This document shows positions 27,895 to 28,248 of a DNA stretch of 28,248 nucleotides, in pieces. Source of the stretch: a virus; IMG/VR virus record IMGVR_UViG_3300013114_000324, positions 1-28,248 of that record. One strand, written 5' to 3'. How positions within the stretch are numbered: the stretch's first letter is position 1; every line of letters begins with the position of its first letter. The position numbers and the translations under genes are program-made. Under the pieces are notes generated by a model, which saw nothing but the letters and a program-made list of their open reading frames with translations, searched no databases and was not told the origin of the DNA.

Positions 27895-28248
27895 CTATTT
27901 TTTTATTCCTATTCCTAAATATCTATCATAATTATTACCTAACGGACCATTTGGAGATTTCCAAGGTTTAGTAAAGGTAACAAACTCATTAAAATACTGA
28001 TGGTATCTACTAGCAAATTCTTCTTTCGAGTCCGAACAATTTATATGGTCTAGTAATCTGTCGCCACCATATGCTTCTCCAAAATGTGTAAAGTCATTAC
28101 TTTCTAAAACAAATATGGTTCCAGAATCAGAAGAATTTATTGTATGATTTATTGTTTCTTGTACCATATGTTCGGATGAAGTATTAATAATTATATCATA
28201 AGTGTTACCAAAATTTATTTCAGCAACATCTTGTACATAATAATTAAC
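27895..28248 (-). CDS. Methyltransferase-like protein, 5' end outside the window
   Basis: The reading frame runs from the right edge of the window to a stop at 27895 on the minus strand, so the start is missing; the ATG at 28167 is internal. The 117 visible residues include DIIINTSSEHM (motif IV-like), FVLESNDF, and DHINCSDSKEEF, each matching the order of the protein at 24149-24757 (TIINTSCEHI, LVLQSNNF, HVNCVDSLEEF). They are clearly paralogues within one phage. The SET gene follows 2 nt downstream. Confidence 0.6.
   Translation of the reverse strand, partial: VNYYVQDVAEINFGNTYDIIINTSSEHMVQETINHTINSSDSGTIFVLESNDFTHFGEAYGGDRLLDHINCSDSKEEFASRYHQYFNEFVTFTKPWKSPNGPLGNNYDRYLGIGIKK

Overview
The window is AT-rich, densely packed phage DNA. 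It looks like part of a T4-like marine myovirus of the kind that infects alphaproteobacteria (SAR11-like hosts) or shares gene content with cyanomyoviruses. Reasons: T4-type late promoters ((T/N)ATAAATA), a PAAR spike-tip protein, a tail fibre with a pectate-lyase fold, overlapping start/stop codons throughout, and many host-derived metabolic genes. The host guess rests mainly on a circularly permuted tmRNA gene, a form known from alphaproteobacteria, a cyanobacterial clade and some betaproteobacteria, plus SbmA/BacA-like and TctC-like genes. It is an inference; no host marker is decisive.

Layout. 1-4045: end of an unknown gene, a PD-(D/E)XK nuclease, a radical SAM/SPASM protein and a tail fibre. 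4150-7367: an early sigma70-type promoter followed by a tightly overlapped run of nrdJ (B12-dependent ribonucleotide reductase), a 43-aa Cys-rich metallothionein-like protein, glutaredoxin, a CDF metal transporter and a small-barrel protein. 7380-11102: PAAR protein, a large Ala/Gly/Ser-rich structural protein, a basic miniprotein, an SNase-like nuclease and two proteins with T4 capsid-targeting-like N-termini. 11106-12584: a SET-like gene on the minus strand, then an AsnRS-like class II synthetase core directly followed by an unusual long-variable-arm tRNA. 12585-16960: a large membrane/coiled-coil protein, a hypothetical, ribosomal protein bS21, a convergent Hsp20 with its own consensus promoter and terminator, and a second radical SAM protein.

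17012-20407 is the most striking block. It holds a MotA/ExbB-like and ExbD-like pair with a membrane partner, then ClpS, two small genes, ribosomal protein bL33, and a two-piece permuted tmRNA whose intervening segment carries two small overlapping ORFs. 20403-24192: two 2-oxoglutarate-type oxygenases, periplasmic thioredoxin-like and small genes, and an SbmA/BacA-like transporter. 24149-28248: a methyltransferase-like / glycosyltransferase-like / ATP-grasp run facing a minus-strand run of a truncated second methyltransferase-like gene, a SET-domain gene and a TctC-like periplasmic binding protein.

How the genes fit together. Many accessory genes act on translation and protein quality control (bS21, bL33, tmRNA, ClpS, Hsp20, AsnRS-like protein plus tRNA). 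Others act on nucleotide reduction and metal or thiol balance (NrdJ, metallothionein, glutaredoxin, CDF), or on the host envelope (SbmA-like, MotA/ExbD-like, TctC-like, periplasmic thioredoxin). A repeated promoter layout, a TAAATA octamer 4-6 nt before the start codon, suggests that several late genes are made from leaderless or nearly leaderless mRNAs.
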